From: Coffea arabica
Taxonomy: Eukaryota > Streptophyta > Magnoliopsida > Gentianales > Rubiaceae
Assembly (NCBI RefSeq): GCF_036785885.1
Contig: NC_092329.1
Coordinates: 3,844,001 to 3,908,000, forward strand
DNA length: 64,000 bases
Direction of reading: 5' to 3'
Positions 31,152-43,161 of this stretch are shown here, in pieces. The notes beneath the pieces were generated by a model. It searched no databases, was not told where the DNA came from, and was given only the letters and a program-made list of their open reading frames with translations. A program made the position numbers and the translations under genes. The first letter of the stretch is position 1. Every line of letters begins with the position of its first letter.

Positions 31152-31231
31152 ATTTGTTAATAGAGAATTAATTTATTCATTTAATCATATGATTTGTTGA
31201 TAGAGAATTAATTTATTGATTTAATCATATG
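31152..31231. repeat. 40-bp tandem duplication
   Basis: ATTTGTTAATAGAGAATTAA at 31152 and ATTTGTTGATAGAGAATTAA at 31192 start two 40-bp units that differ at only about two positions. AT-rich, no known function. Confidence 0.85.
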
Positions 31232-32497
31232 TAGCATCGGACTATAGATGTATAATTTTTGTACTTTCACACGTAGCATTGTATTATAGGTGTAATCTTT
31301 GTATTTTTTTCTCCTTCATGCCTAGACAAATACTCCATTTATTTATTCAATCAATTTATATATATTTGCAACAGTCGTTTGTAGCAATAAAAATTTAAAC
31401 TTTTACTTCTTAATTGGCATTTAAGTATAAAAGAACCACAACTTGACACCGTAAAACAACTTAGATCTAGCTTAGTTATCACTGAATTCGTCCCTCTACC
31501 ATTAAATCTTGACTCCGCCACTATTCGTAAAATACTTATTGGTATCTTGACATTCATAATTAAATCGTGATTTAATTTTGAAAAAGTTCTCACCGCCTCA
31601 CACTTTCTTCACATCGAAGTTTATTCTCAGTAATTTTTCAAAGAAGAAAATATCTTTTAAGCAGCCATGGCAAAAAAAAACACTATCGACCAGCCATGGG
31701 AGTATTGAATCGCACGGGCCACGTGAACCTCAAGCCGAGCTCCAAGCGCAAAAAATCCTCTAACCGCAACAACGTTGATTAGACAAAGCACAAACATGAA
31801 ACATCGACTCTTTTCTTTAAGGTTTGCGAAGTGCCATCCTCCTTTTTGTGGTTTGTCTGTATCAGATGGTGGGAGAGAAAAACAGATGGCTTTAGCACGG
31901 AAAGTGAAAAATGTCTTCGCCTTTTCACTTTCAAGTTAGCGTCGTGTTCTGTGAGAAGCAAAATCTTCTCTCACCTCGCGCGCCACGGCGCCACCCTAGC
32001 ACGCACGCGTTTTATATACAGCCAGTAAAGATCAATTCATGCGCCGCCGCCCCCCCTCCCCAACAAAACAAAAACAAAAACCAAAAAAAAAAAAAAAAAA
32101 ACTGAATTGGTATGCTAATCCTTGATATTTTGATAAACATATTTTCAGAAAAAAACTGATATATTTTCAGAAACATATTCTGAAAATGGCCACCTAGCCA
32201 TTCCATAGTTTCTTGATTTCTTGAACGAATTTGACCTTACCCTTAAATCCTTAATAAAATGAACTAACACTAAAATAAATATTGAAGTCGTTCTTTATTA
32301 AATTAAGCAAAAACAAAATGTTTTATATTATGAGAATTGGGAAGTGGCTAAACTTTGATATTCGAAGCACCACAGTGTTTTAGTTGACGAATTAACAACA
32401 ATCGTCAACGCTAAAGCTCTAAATAGAAAATTACTCCATCAACGTGAAAGCATTTGAGGATCGAATATAGCTCAACCATGCAGAGTTTTTTTTCACA

Positions 32498-32983
32498 GGC
32501 ATGTTTGATAAAACTGAAATTTGAATATAAATTGTGAATCTATTAAATGCTAAAAATATTAAGTTGTTAAATTGGTTAAATTATATCTATTTGATGCCTA
32601 ATTTGATTATAACATTAAATTGAAATTTCACTCACACAAATATCATGTGTTATTTTTAAAAATTTTTCTTTATTTTTGTATTTGGAGAAAAAGAAAAAAT
32701 GCACATGTGTGTGAGAGAGAAAATAATGAAACAATACAGAGGTACGAAGAAAACAGAGATACCACATGCGAGAGCAGTATGAGAGTGTGTTATGTATACG
32801 AGAAGTATAGCACATGTGTAGTTACTTCAGAAGAGTAGTAAAAAAAAAATTACTTAAAATTTTGTACACAAATCAAGTGCTTAATACATTAAATGGTAAC
32901 GTATTTTTTGTTATCAAATATGCTGAATTCAAAAAATTTTGAATTAATTTTCAACACTAAATAAAAAGTTATCAAACAGGCCT
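32498..32983. mobile_element. Foldback element with GCMTGTTTGATAA ends
   Basis: The left end CAGGCATGTTTGATAA and the right end TTATCAAACAGGCCTCG are inverted copies of each other. The interior is AT-rich with a polyA/polyT-rich core. The pattern (short terminal inverted repeats, no coding capacity, about 485 bp) fits a hAT-type miniature element, but the target duplication was not resolved. Confidence 0.7.
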
Positions 32984-35600
32984 CGAGGTCAACTTTTACT
33001 CTTCTCGTTTAAGGCTACAAGGAAAGCAAGCCTATGGAAGTCATGCTCAGCTGGTTCAGCCGATTCAATTATATGTATTTGTAATAATTTTTGTTATTGG
33101 CAGAGAATTACATGCATGTATCTTATATTTTTATTATATGTTAGAACGAAACATCCATTTTTTCTATTTTAAAATATTATAATTATATATATTTATTTAT
33201 TTAAACTTAATAAAACTCGAAATCCAACTCGACTAAACTTAAACTTGACTTTGATTTTGAGTTGAGTTTTACGCAGAGAGCTTTTTCGAGTTCAAGTTTG
33301 ATAAATTTTAGTCAAACCCGGCTGAGTGATGCAAAAGTTTGAATCCACTTGTTAACGATCCTAATCTCATTCTCCCTTCTTATTTTGTTCACGCCATATT
33401 GTATTTGTATAATTACTTATCATAATCCCCCAGCAACGCCTAAACTTGTAACAGGTATCATAACTGGATATAAATTAATCAAACTTTTGATTGTAAAATT
33501 AAACAATTCTACGGAGTAGGAATTTGATTTCTTCCGTGTGTAAAGTTTGCTCTCTGCAGTCTGCAGTGATATGTTATGTCTGAAATAAAAAAAAAAGGCA
33601 ACCAATCAAATTTGGACTGGAGACGAAAATTTACCCATCGATTATAGAAAAACAGAGAGTAGTAAATGTTGGTTGCTCCCCAATAATTTTTTTGCCGATA
33701 ATGGCAATTCAAACACATGATAATTCTTGGGGTTCAAGGTTTGAATAAAGCTCCTTTCACGCATGTTTTTGAGAATCAAAAATCAACACGGCTAAAGTAC
33801 ACGATTGGAACAGTGGAAGGAAAGTAGCAAGTCGGAAGAGGCTGGAGGAGGAGGACTTGGAGTAGTATTCTCGTTTGACCTTAGCACAAGTTTGGCAGCA
33901 TTCAAACAGCTGGTTCCAACGTTCGGAAAATGGACTACTTTGGCAGCAGAATCACGGCCAAGCCACTCCATAGCCGACAAAACAGCCCGCTATTGGCCAT
34001 TGTGGTCCATCGTCCTTATCCTCGTGGCATTTTTGGTACTACAGAAGCCGCCAGAAAACTCATCTTCCTTCGTAAGCGCCTTGCTGCTTGCATTTCACAT
34101 GTACCTATTGGTTGGTTTGGATTTTAGTTTATTTGCCAATTTCTGCTTGTTTGTATTACCAATAAATATATTTTTGAATCACTTTTTTTACTTTACATGC
34201 ATCATATTAAAAAAAAAGTGTTATAATATTTTTTTCAAAAAAAAAATATCTCAAATAATCTATTATTCAAATACACTCCATATATGATAATAAGACGTTA
34301 CGATTAATATGAAGAAAAAAAGGATAATGACCACAGACACATTACAATCCGCACTACTAAAAAATTTTATAAAAATAAACACATATTTCTTTGATCTTGT
34401 CCATCTAGTACCGTATGCAAATCATATTCGAGAAATTTATATTTGAAAAATCCGCACTGATGAAAAACTTCAAAAAATTGTCATGCTACAAGGAATTTCT
34501 TTTACCTTTTTTTTTATTCACATTATGTGCTTTTAGCAATGTCAATAATGTCAAGGAGATTGAACAAAATAGCCCGTATATATTTGATTACTTTGTTGAG
34601 AGATGGTAATATATGATAAATGCAAACAAGAATATGCAATTTAAAGAGAAAAATGGCTGAGCAGAAACATGTACTTGAATTGACTATCATACTTTTAAAA
34701 AGATTTTTTTTTTTACATCACAATAAGTTTTTCTTTTTTGGTATGAACAAATAAATTTAATAATCTTTTATCCAAACACACCATAATTTCTTCATTTTCT
34801 TCCATGGAGGAACCTACCTATGATTTTTTTTTTTAGTTACATAACACTTTTTAACAAAAAATGTTTAAATATTTTTTTGTAAATATATCTTTCGACCACT
34901 TTTTTTATCTCACATACATCAAGTCATTACAGTATGCTTTTCTACAGAAATTTTAGACATTCTACTATGAGTTTCTTCTCATCATAATATAATACGTACT
35001 CTCTCTCCCATATTGTCATCCTTTCCATTTTTTAGATATCCCAAAATATATTTATCATGTTAAAAAAATTAAAATCTTTTTTAGTCTCTCATTTTAACAT
35101 AATCTCTCATTTTAATCATACGGATGTTGCCATTCAAATTCAAATTATGAATATATATATATATAGATAAAATTGGAAAGAGGCGTAGAAACATCACAAT
35201 CAAAAGTGTTATTTTTAAAAAATTTTAGACTTCCGAAACTTGACAAATAAATTGTGAATAGAGGAGTGTAAATCGATTGATCGTCCATCATTTGGAGCTT
35301 TGCGGCTGCATGCTAATACACAATTTCTTTTTCGTTTGAATTTTCTACTATAGCACGTAATACTTAACCATTTCTCCTACAAAACAAAACCAGGACACAA
35401 GGCGAAACCCCAAAAGCATCCATTAGGCTAGAAGAACACAAAAATGGAGAAGCGGATAGAATCGTCTTTTCAGCATCAGAAATTCAGATTATGGAAAGAT
35501 GAAATAAATAGGATCAAGTTTCGACGAAGTTCGAAAACGACAAAACAGTCCACCGCATAGTCCGAGTTTCTCCGACAAGTGTCGTCTGTGGCTCAACTAA
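32984..35600. other. Intergenic AT-rich DNA
   Basis: This stretch contains A/T runs, a short (TA)n tract near 35155 and GAGTTCAAGTTTG-type motifs near 33240-33300 that look like degraded transposon sequence. A 160-codon open frame at 33805-34287 was considered and not accepted as a gene. No RNA gene recognised. Confidence 0.4.
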
Positions 35601-35602
35601 GC

Positions 35603-36218
35603 CACGTGGACGGTGGAATTTGCAGCAAAAAGATTTAGAAAAAACAAAGGGAAAAAAATTGAAAAACAGTAACCGTAGTTAGCTCATGGCTGCCGCCGCT
35701 TCAAAAAACAGCCATTGTTTAATGACTTAATCCCACCCTTTATACTTAGTTGTAACTTCGTTCAAATCTCCATGCCTCTCTCTCTATCGCTCTTTTACAG
35801 CTACTAATACTACTGCAATCTTTCTCTCTTTTAACAAAGTGACAACGACGCCATGGTGTGAAGATGGTTGCTTATGCTCTTGTCTTCTTCGGTCGCGACT
35901 CTTGACTCAAGGGATTAATTTGATTTTGCTTTCTCATCATTTCTCTAGATTCCATAAAAATGTCCTGAATAAAGATTTTCTTGGGATTCTTGGTTCATTT
36001 CTCAAAAAAGTCTTGCGCCTTTCTTGGTAAATTATTAGGAGCTTCTTCCAGCAGCTTCTGCTTAGCATTCTCCTTTTGCTGTAAGATTTTTAGGCCAATT
36101 CACCACCTCAGCTTAAAGGGTTTTTGTTCTCAAAGTCTTGAAAGTTTGCTACAAAGTGAATCCCGCTGATTTTTCCTGGGAAAAGAAAGGAAAAACGGAT
36201 TGTAGAGAGTTGGTGGAT
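35603..36218 (+). promoter_or_regulatory. Promoter and 5' leader of the IDD gene: G-box, TATA-like box, upstream ORFs
   Basis: A perfect palindromic G-box CACGTG lies at 35603-35608 within GCCACGTGGAC. A TATA-like CTTTATAC lies at about 35738-35745, followed by a CT-rich initiator-like tract from about 35770. If transcription starts near 35770, the leader carries short upstream ORFs, including ATG-GTG-TGA at 35853-35861 and a 13-codon one at 35864-35905. No leader intron was proven. Confidence 0.5.
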
Positions 36219-38779
36219 ATGAATAATTCATCAGCAATGGCAACAGTCCCTTCGGCTTCTGAAGAAGCTAGTGTTTCCTCAGCTGGCAATCCAATGATAG
36301 CTGCTCAAGTTGGACCCGTCAAGAAAAGGCGTAACCTTCCTGGAATGCCAGGTAGCTGCTCATGAATCATCACTATATAGCTCCTCAAATCGTACTTGTA
36401 CCTTCCTAATTTTTTATCTTAAAAAACTAGTGCTATATTTTTCTCTTTTCTTTTGTTTCTTTTTGGGGCATTTATCCGGTAGTTTGTATGTAGATCCAGA
36501 TGCAGAAGTGATAGCCTTATCACCAAAGACTCTCCTAGCAACAAACCGATTTGTATGTGAGATCTGCAACAAGGGTTTCCAAAGAGACCAGAATTTGCAA
36601 CTACACAGAAGAGGCCATAACTTGCCATGGAAACTCCGGCAGAGAAACGGGAAAGAAGTTAAAAAGCGCGTGTACGTCTGCCCTGAAGCAACCTGCATTC
36701 ATCACGACCCCTCCAGAGCACTTGGGGACCTAACTGGCATCAAAAAACACTTCTGCAGAAAACACGGCGAGAAGAAATGGAAGTGTGAACGGTGCTCTAA
36801 GAAGTATGCCGTCATCTCCGATTGGAAAGCCCACACGAAAACTTGCGGCACCAGAGAATACCGCTGCGACTGCGGCACCCTATTTTCCAGGTCATTCCAC
36901 TAGAACGAAGCTAAACTCAACGAGTTTTCTCATTCGTTTCTTAATGAACATTTTCCCCCTTCTTTTTCCTTGTTTGTTTTCTCTTTTATGAAATGAAGGC
37001 GGGATAGCTTTATCACGCATCGGGCGTTTTGTGATGCCTTGGCGCAAGAGAGCGCGCGGTCCCAAACCCAAACTTTGGCTATAACTAATGAGGAGGGAAC
37101 GTTGAAGGTCCAGGCTCAGACGACGACGACGAGGACGTCGTCATCGAGTCCTCCACCGCCTCCGCTTACTCCGTCAACTGGCGTGCTGTCTCCGGTTTTG
37201 TCTATTCATAGCTCAGGTGGGTGACGTGTATAGTCTTCATCTTTGTCCACATTCTTTTTACTAATATTATTGGTTTTTCTCGTCGTAAGCCAAGACAAAA
37301 ACGTGGATACTATGAACCGTTAACATAATAAAAAGAGTATTAGTACTAACTTTCCACCCCACCGTAGACGTTCCCCTACTCTCAAGGTTGTAGAACTTGT
37401 GAGTTGTGAGTGAACCTTTTGCTTTTGTCCCTTTGTGTCCTTGTTTTCATGTGTGACTGTTTCTGTGTGTGTGTGTGGGTTTGTGTGAGAGAGGGTGCTA
37501 CTCTACAGTCTGTGCAACGTATCTCCCTCTGAAATCTGCGTTTCCGAAAAATCTTGTTTGTTGATCTGGAAACTTTAGAGGGGTTTTTTTTTTTTTTTTT
37601 TTCAAATGTGAATCGGATAGCTCAAGGATCGAAGAACTATCAAAGGGGGAAGAGATGATTCAATGACTGAAAGGATTGCATGATTGCCTTTGCTTTTACA
37701 GGAAAGGTCCTTAAGTGCAATTTGTTGGATACTGAGTTTAATAATAAACTTTCAGGCAGGATCTGAAAAAGGCCTTGAAAGCCTTTTCTTTTGCTGGAAA
37801 GGGTGTCATACTATCTTTTTTGTTATTCCTAGAAGTATTTCTCAACTGTCTCAATCTTTCCTTCATTTTCTTTCTTTTGATTGTAGAAATGCCGGAAAAT
37901 CTGATTGGCCGTTCACAACCACAACCAGGAACGCCTCAGCTATCCGCTACATCTACCACCTCGGCAGCTGCAGCCACTGCCGGCAACTCTTCCTCGCCTT
38001 CCGATGCTAACGTCAGTAGCACCACTGGTGTATTTGCTAGTATACTCGGAGCCTCAGGCTCAGCTGGGCTGTCGCGATCTTCGCAGTCTCCTTCATCTTT
38101 CTCTGGCCTACTGTGTGCGATGGGCGGACCAGAGCGATCTGCTGTCGAACCCATATCGCTCTCGTTGTCCTCTTCGCTCTACCTCTCCAACCATCCATCC
38201 ACATTGTTCCCAAGCACGCCCCAGGATCATCATCCTAGGCACTATTCGACGAACCCTCAGCCAGCATTGTCTGCAACTGCATTGCTTCAAAAAGCAGCTC
38301 AAATAGGCGCGGCATCATCAGGATCATCTTTTCTTCGCGGTCTCGGTTTGGCAATGCCATCCTCATCCGACCTTCAAGATACCTGTGCTAGTCCAAGCAC
38401 CGCCACCGCCCCCGCCACCGCTAGTGCATCTGCATCCACTGCAAATTGGATGATGAGCCATGTAAAGCCAGAGAACGGTTCAGTCGCACCTGGGCAGCTT
38501 GGACTAGGACTAGCTTCCGATCATGCTGCTTCTGGTTTAACCGACCTAATGATGGGGCCACCAACAATCTTTGGTGGCAAGCCCACCACACTTGATTTTC
38601 TTGGCCTGGGAATGGCTCCCGGTGCTCCATCTTCGGATGGGATATCTGCATATCTGAGTTCAATGCGAGGAGGGGGTCTTGATGTTGCGGCTGTGGCTGC
38701 AACCTCAACATTTGGTGGGATTAACTTGGGTGGCAGCGGTTGGGATGATTCTTCTGACAGGAAGCCTACTTTACTCTAA
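36219..38779 (+). CDS. INDETERMINATE DOMAIN (IDD) C2H2 zinc-finger transcription factor, IDD4/IDD5-like
   Basis: Four exons join in phase: 36219-36351, 36494-36890, 36999-37216, 37887-38779, giving 546 residues. An N-terminal basic KKRRNLPGMPDPDAEV signature leads into the four-finger ID domain: finger 1 FVCEICNKGFQRDQ (about residues 64-86), finger 2 YVCPEATCIHHDPSRA, the CCHC finger WKCERCSKKYAV and the last finger YRCDCGTLFSRRDS. The long tail is Ser/Ala-rich and ends with the family motifs TALLQKAAQIGA and TLDFLGLG. Such proteins are nuclear and bind DNA with DELLA and SHR/SCR partners. An in-frame ATG at 36138 would add 27 residues; 36219 is preferred because MNNSSAMATVPSASEEASVS resembles family N-termini. 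The exact IDD number needs a tree. Confidence 0.94.
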
Positions 38780-39967
38780 GCCAGAAGTTCCTTGTTTAGT
38801 TAATTAATTAGAAGCTCTCTATCCGTCAATATCATATCACTCTCTTGTTTATTTTTTAACTCGGGGAGAGGTTTTTTTGTTTATATTTTATCCGTAGTTG
38901 CTTCCATATATAGATATATAATCTATATTTTGTAATGTATATGTATGAATGTAGGGTAGGCATGATCATGAAACTCCCTCTGCAGTTCAGTTAATTATAC
39001 TTCAGTCTTTTTTTTTTTTGGCTACCACCCAATGGTGAGGCGGCATAATTTTTCTTCTCCTAGCGGGGATTATGAGAATGTTAGAAAAACTTCAGTTTCT
39101 GTGTGTGGATTGGAAGTGTTAAAAGAATGGATTAATCAGTGTATATGATGATATTATCATCGTTAGATACATTATGGGAGCGTTCTTGGGCTCGTTTGTT
39201 ATGCATGTGGCTTAAGAAATTACCATATGGAGGTAAATTGGATCCTATGCTATGTTTTACTTCATGTAAATTTATTGTATGTTCCCCTTTTTAAAAAAAA
39301 AAAAAAAAAATTATAGTTAGTTTCATATGAAACTGAGAACAGGTTTCGGGGGATATTAAAATAGGAATATGTGAGTCTACCATTTTTTTGTTTTTTTGCA
39401 ACAAAGTAGTAATAATATGTAGAGAAGGTTCTGTAAAGATGCTGCATATGCATGGATTTGAAGTTGATTAAAAATTACTAGTAGTAGTTACTACTTTGGG
39501 ATAGATATAGAAACCGGGATAAAGGTAAAAATGGATGGATTCCAGCTCAGCCAAGGCATATTGATAATTGATGGATGAATGATGATCAAGATCCTCACAA
39601 GAGAAAACCACTATTAATGATCAAAAGTTGGTCCCCTCTCGCTGACAAAATCTATATATAACGTGCTCCCGCGGAGTTATCCTCGTGCAAGTTCAACGGA
39701 AGTACTCATTGCAAATTACAATGAGGGATCATGTTACAACAGTACTACCGTTACCCACCAACCATTGCACTACTCCCCTCCTTACTTACTTACACCTTCA
39801 ATTATGCTCCTATCTACTGTAGGACTCGCCAGTTGCTAAACTCCAAACTTTTGTTACCCCCTTTTCTTTCTTTTTTTTCTTCTTTTTGTTTTTTAAACAT
39901 TTTTTCTTTCTGCAAAGGAGAGATATAAATTCAAAACTTCTTATTTCTGAAATCGAGAGCTCGGTTG
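38780..39967. other. 3' region of the IDD gene and intergenic DNA
   Basis: It includes the IDD 3' untranslated region (polyadenylation-like AT-rich sequence near 38900-38960) and homopolymer A/T tracts. No gene seen. Confidence 0.5.
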
Positions 39968-40104
39968 TGTTTGGATTGCATTTTCCGTCATTTTTTATGG
40001 AAAAATTATTGTAGCGATTTGATATATGTGAGGGAAAAAGGTGATAGGAAAATGTGATCACGAAAAACGATAATATTTTCCGATGAAAACAAGCAATCCA
40101 AACA
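39968..40104. mobile_element. Miniature foldback element, 137 bp, TGTTTGGATTGC ends
   Basis: TGTTTGGATTGC at 39968-39979 is the exact inverse of GCAATCCAAACA at 40093-40104, and pairing continues inward through TTTTCC/GGAAAA-type sequence. It is too small to encode a transposase. Confidence 0.8.
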
Positions 40105-40583
40105 AGGCCGAAACTTTCGTTACCTTTGTTATTTATTGATGATGATGTAAATAATTTGTTATTCACCAAAATATGTTTAGCTCAATTTGGTAATGGTGAC
40201 TGGTAAGGTAGAGTCACTACTTTCAAAGGGCACACAATAATTTGAGTTTCATTTCTGATACTACAAGGAATATGTTGGAAAGAAAGTATGTGTAAGGACA
40301 ATGATGTAAGTCGCGTCCTGTACCGTAATGGTTACGGGAGGAAAATCCTTCCAAATTTTTATTTACATAAAAAAAAAAGGTCCATCTTGAGTTCGAAAAA
40401 GCGTTGGAATTGTGGACTGGAGACAGCTCAAAATGTGGGGACTGGGGGACACAAGTGCACCGTGGCGGCAGGAAGGGGTTGGGAGAGGAAGTGCTATTAA
40501 ATTGAAGAGTTCCAAATACTTCCTCTCTTAGTGTTGAACCGGACAGGACGCAGCAGGCGATGATGTTGTTAGTGGTGGTGGTG

Positions 40584-40970
40584 GGGTTAGGATCCTCCGG
40601 TTGGATTTCTCTCCATTCATATATTTATTTATTTATATATCTAAATTTAAATAATGTTATAAAATTATGCAATTATGTCATCACTTTTTTTTTATCCCTG
40701 GATTAATATGCTAAAAAAATGATATATTTTTAAAATATTTTGACATTCAATTTACACGAAATATTTCAACGGCAAAAATGAATCAGAATTGTGACGAGAT
40801 TTGCAATGATTAATCAGACATCAAAACTCGGTCAATTTCATACGAAATTTTATGTACCATTAATACAAGTAATAAAATATATTATGAACGATGTTGATTT
40901 TTAAAAATAAATTTTAAATTAATTTTATTAAAGTATAATTGAGAGAGAAATTAATTATCTCCAATGCAAT
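40584..40970. mobile_element. Non-autonomous repeat family Q, copy 1
   Basis: It shares about 380 bp with 51704-52080, including GGGTTAGGATC at the left, CGGTCAATTTCATACGAAAT in the middle and AACGATGTTGATTTT further right. Short inverted ends are TTTCTCTCCATT and AATTGAGAGAGAAA. No coding capacity. Confidence 0.75.
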
Positions 40971-43161
40971 TGAGTGAAGCCCACTCCGGTGGTGGTGGAG
41001 TGGGTCCAACTCCCAAGCAGTCAAATTCGAAATCCGAAATTTACAAAAGGCATGCATTTGCATGTATGACCGTGGTTTGCTCAGGTCATTGGATCAGAAA
41101 GAAAGACCAGACGAATTTAATGCAAGGGTGTCGAGTCTGCAGAGACCCGAGAGACAGGAAGGATGGACAAGTCCCTCTCTTCTCTCTGGCATGGCGTGGA
41201 CTAATTTCATCTTGGCTATTTTCTTTCGTTACTTTTTGTTTCAATTTAGATGTTCCGTTGCCGACTCCTAGAATGGGGAACTTTGCCTATCAATATCACC
41301 TCGTCCCCTGTTAGAGTTTTCTCTCATTAATAGCCACAAAAAATACTCGGAATAATTATCGACGGGAAAAAAAGTTCATAATCTCTTTTTTTTTGCTCGC
41401 CCATAGGGCATTTCTCCTCGAGCCCCAGCTTTGCAGATGGGCTTTTTCCACTGATACAACGACCATTATCCAAATTTGATATTGCTGAACCTGCATGACT
41501 GAGAGACGGACATACAAATAAACAGAAGGAGCCCGATTAAAAAGCCCAATAAGCCATCGTCATTGCCCCGAAGGATCTTCAGAGCAAGATGTGGATTTAC
41601 GACGGAAAAATGTGAATTTAGCTCCTCCTATACCAACATGGGATGTACAAATCCATGACTAGTGTAAACAATATCACAATTTTTGTACAAAACACATATA
41701 CTCATAGTGTGCGGTAACATGACAACTTTTGGTTTGAAGCTTCAACTGTTAAGATTTCACCATTTATAGTAGTTCTTATATATAATATGATGTAAAGTCT
41801 AAAGCTAAATAAGGTGTGACATGGGTACATATCTGCCCATGGCAGAGCTAAGTATCACCTAGCAGGGGCAAACATGTGTGTTTGGATTTGAAAAATTGCT
41901 ACGTTTCTTCGTAGACACATTTTCGAATCACTTTTTTATCTTGTATATATTAAATTGTACAGTAATTTTGCTACAAAAAATTCAGAAAAATGCAATCCAA
42001 TCCCCCCTCCCCGCGCGGCTCTGCTCTGAATTTTCTGAAAAATACTACAATTCTCCCTTGGTATTGCCCCTCATAGTTTGAAAAATTCTCGCATTGCTCC
42101 CCTAAATAACTATTGGGTGTCTCTCCTATGTTAAAGTTGTTTTGGAGCTATTAAAGTAAAAATTCGGTACAAGTTGAAAAAATAACTTCTAAAAATTTAA
42201 AACCAAGAACTCATATTAAATACATATCTTAATGATGTAATGCTGATATCAACTTAAGATACTTTTTTCCCCCTTTCTTTTTTTTTGGGGGTAAATAAGA
42301 GGAGTTATTTCACATTCCATTACTAATAATAGAAAAATTACCCCCACTGGCAAGTAGGTTATTCTGACTGTCAGTGAGTACCAGTGCTCAAGCACATTAG
42401 TGAGTTAGTTATTTCATGTACTAGTGAATTAATGAAACAACTTACACGGCATGCTAGAGCTAGACCGACAATAATCGAATTTAGAAGCCAAATCCAAATG
42501 GATCGGATCCTGAACTGGCATCCGTTTTCTTTCTCCCCTACGTTTGACTCCTCGTATAGTACTGTAGCTAGTTTGGGACTTTGGGAGTCTTGGATACTCT
42601 TGCTCCATCTGGCATGTCTCTTCCGATTAGTCCCCCTCTTACGTTTCCCTTTCCCCCCTGTGCCTCGAAAGTCAGCAAACATCACTTCTGTCTTTTTTTG
42701 TCTGTACTCTTCTTTGTGCCTCCCCAGCCTCAAGTACAGATCCAGTTTGTAGTTTTGCTTTGCCAATCAGTTGGCCTTTGTCACCCGTCACCTGTACGGC
42801 TGTACTAGTAGCTTAAAACTTCAAATTCATTAACATGCCCAAACCTTTTGTCCTAAAACTCTTACCTACGTTACAATTTGCAGAGATTGTGTCCAAGTCT
42901 CTCTCTTTCTTCCAACGGAGTCATCAAGATAATACAATTTGCACTATTATATTTTTATTTAGTCCAAAAATTCAACGCCTTGCTGAAGTTTGATTAAGCT
43001 ACAGACCCCCACCATTTCATCTTCTCTTTCCCAAGTCCAAAGACTCCAAACCATCTCTGTCTACCTGTCTAAACTCTCGTTCACTCTCTAAAATAACACA
43101 GCACAAAAAAAAAAAGAAAGAGAGCTCAGAACCATAAGTTCTCTCATTTCTCTCTGCCAAT
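40971..43161. other. Intergenic DNA and promoter of the first P450 gene
   Basis: There are only short unconvincing open frames. The last about 100 bp is CT-rich and then A-rich just before the P450 ATG, and is probably leader sequence. Polypyrimidine tracts occur near 42630 and 42900. Confidence 0.4.

Noticed and set aside
33805-34287. 160-codon open frame starting MEQWKESSKSEEAGGG
   Set aside because: No recognised domain, the second half is low-complexity hydrophobic AT-rich translation, and there are no splice or promoter signals nearby. The opposite strand is also partly open.
40964-41314. 116-codon open frame with Cys-rich middle
   Set aside because: It starts at the edge of repeat family Q; no family match and no supporting context.
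42371-42766. 131-codon open frame on the minus strand, with an overlapping 122-codon frame on the plus strand
   Set aside because: Both strands are open over the same bases and neither product resembles a known protein; probably chance.
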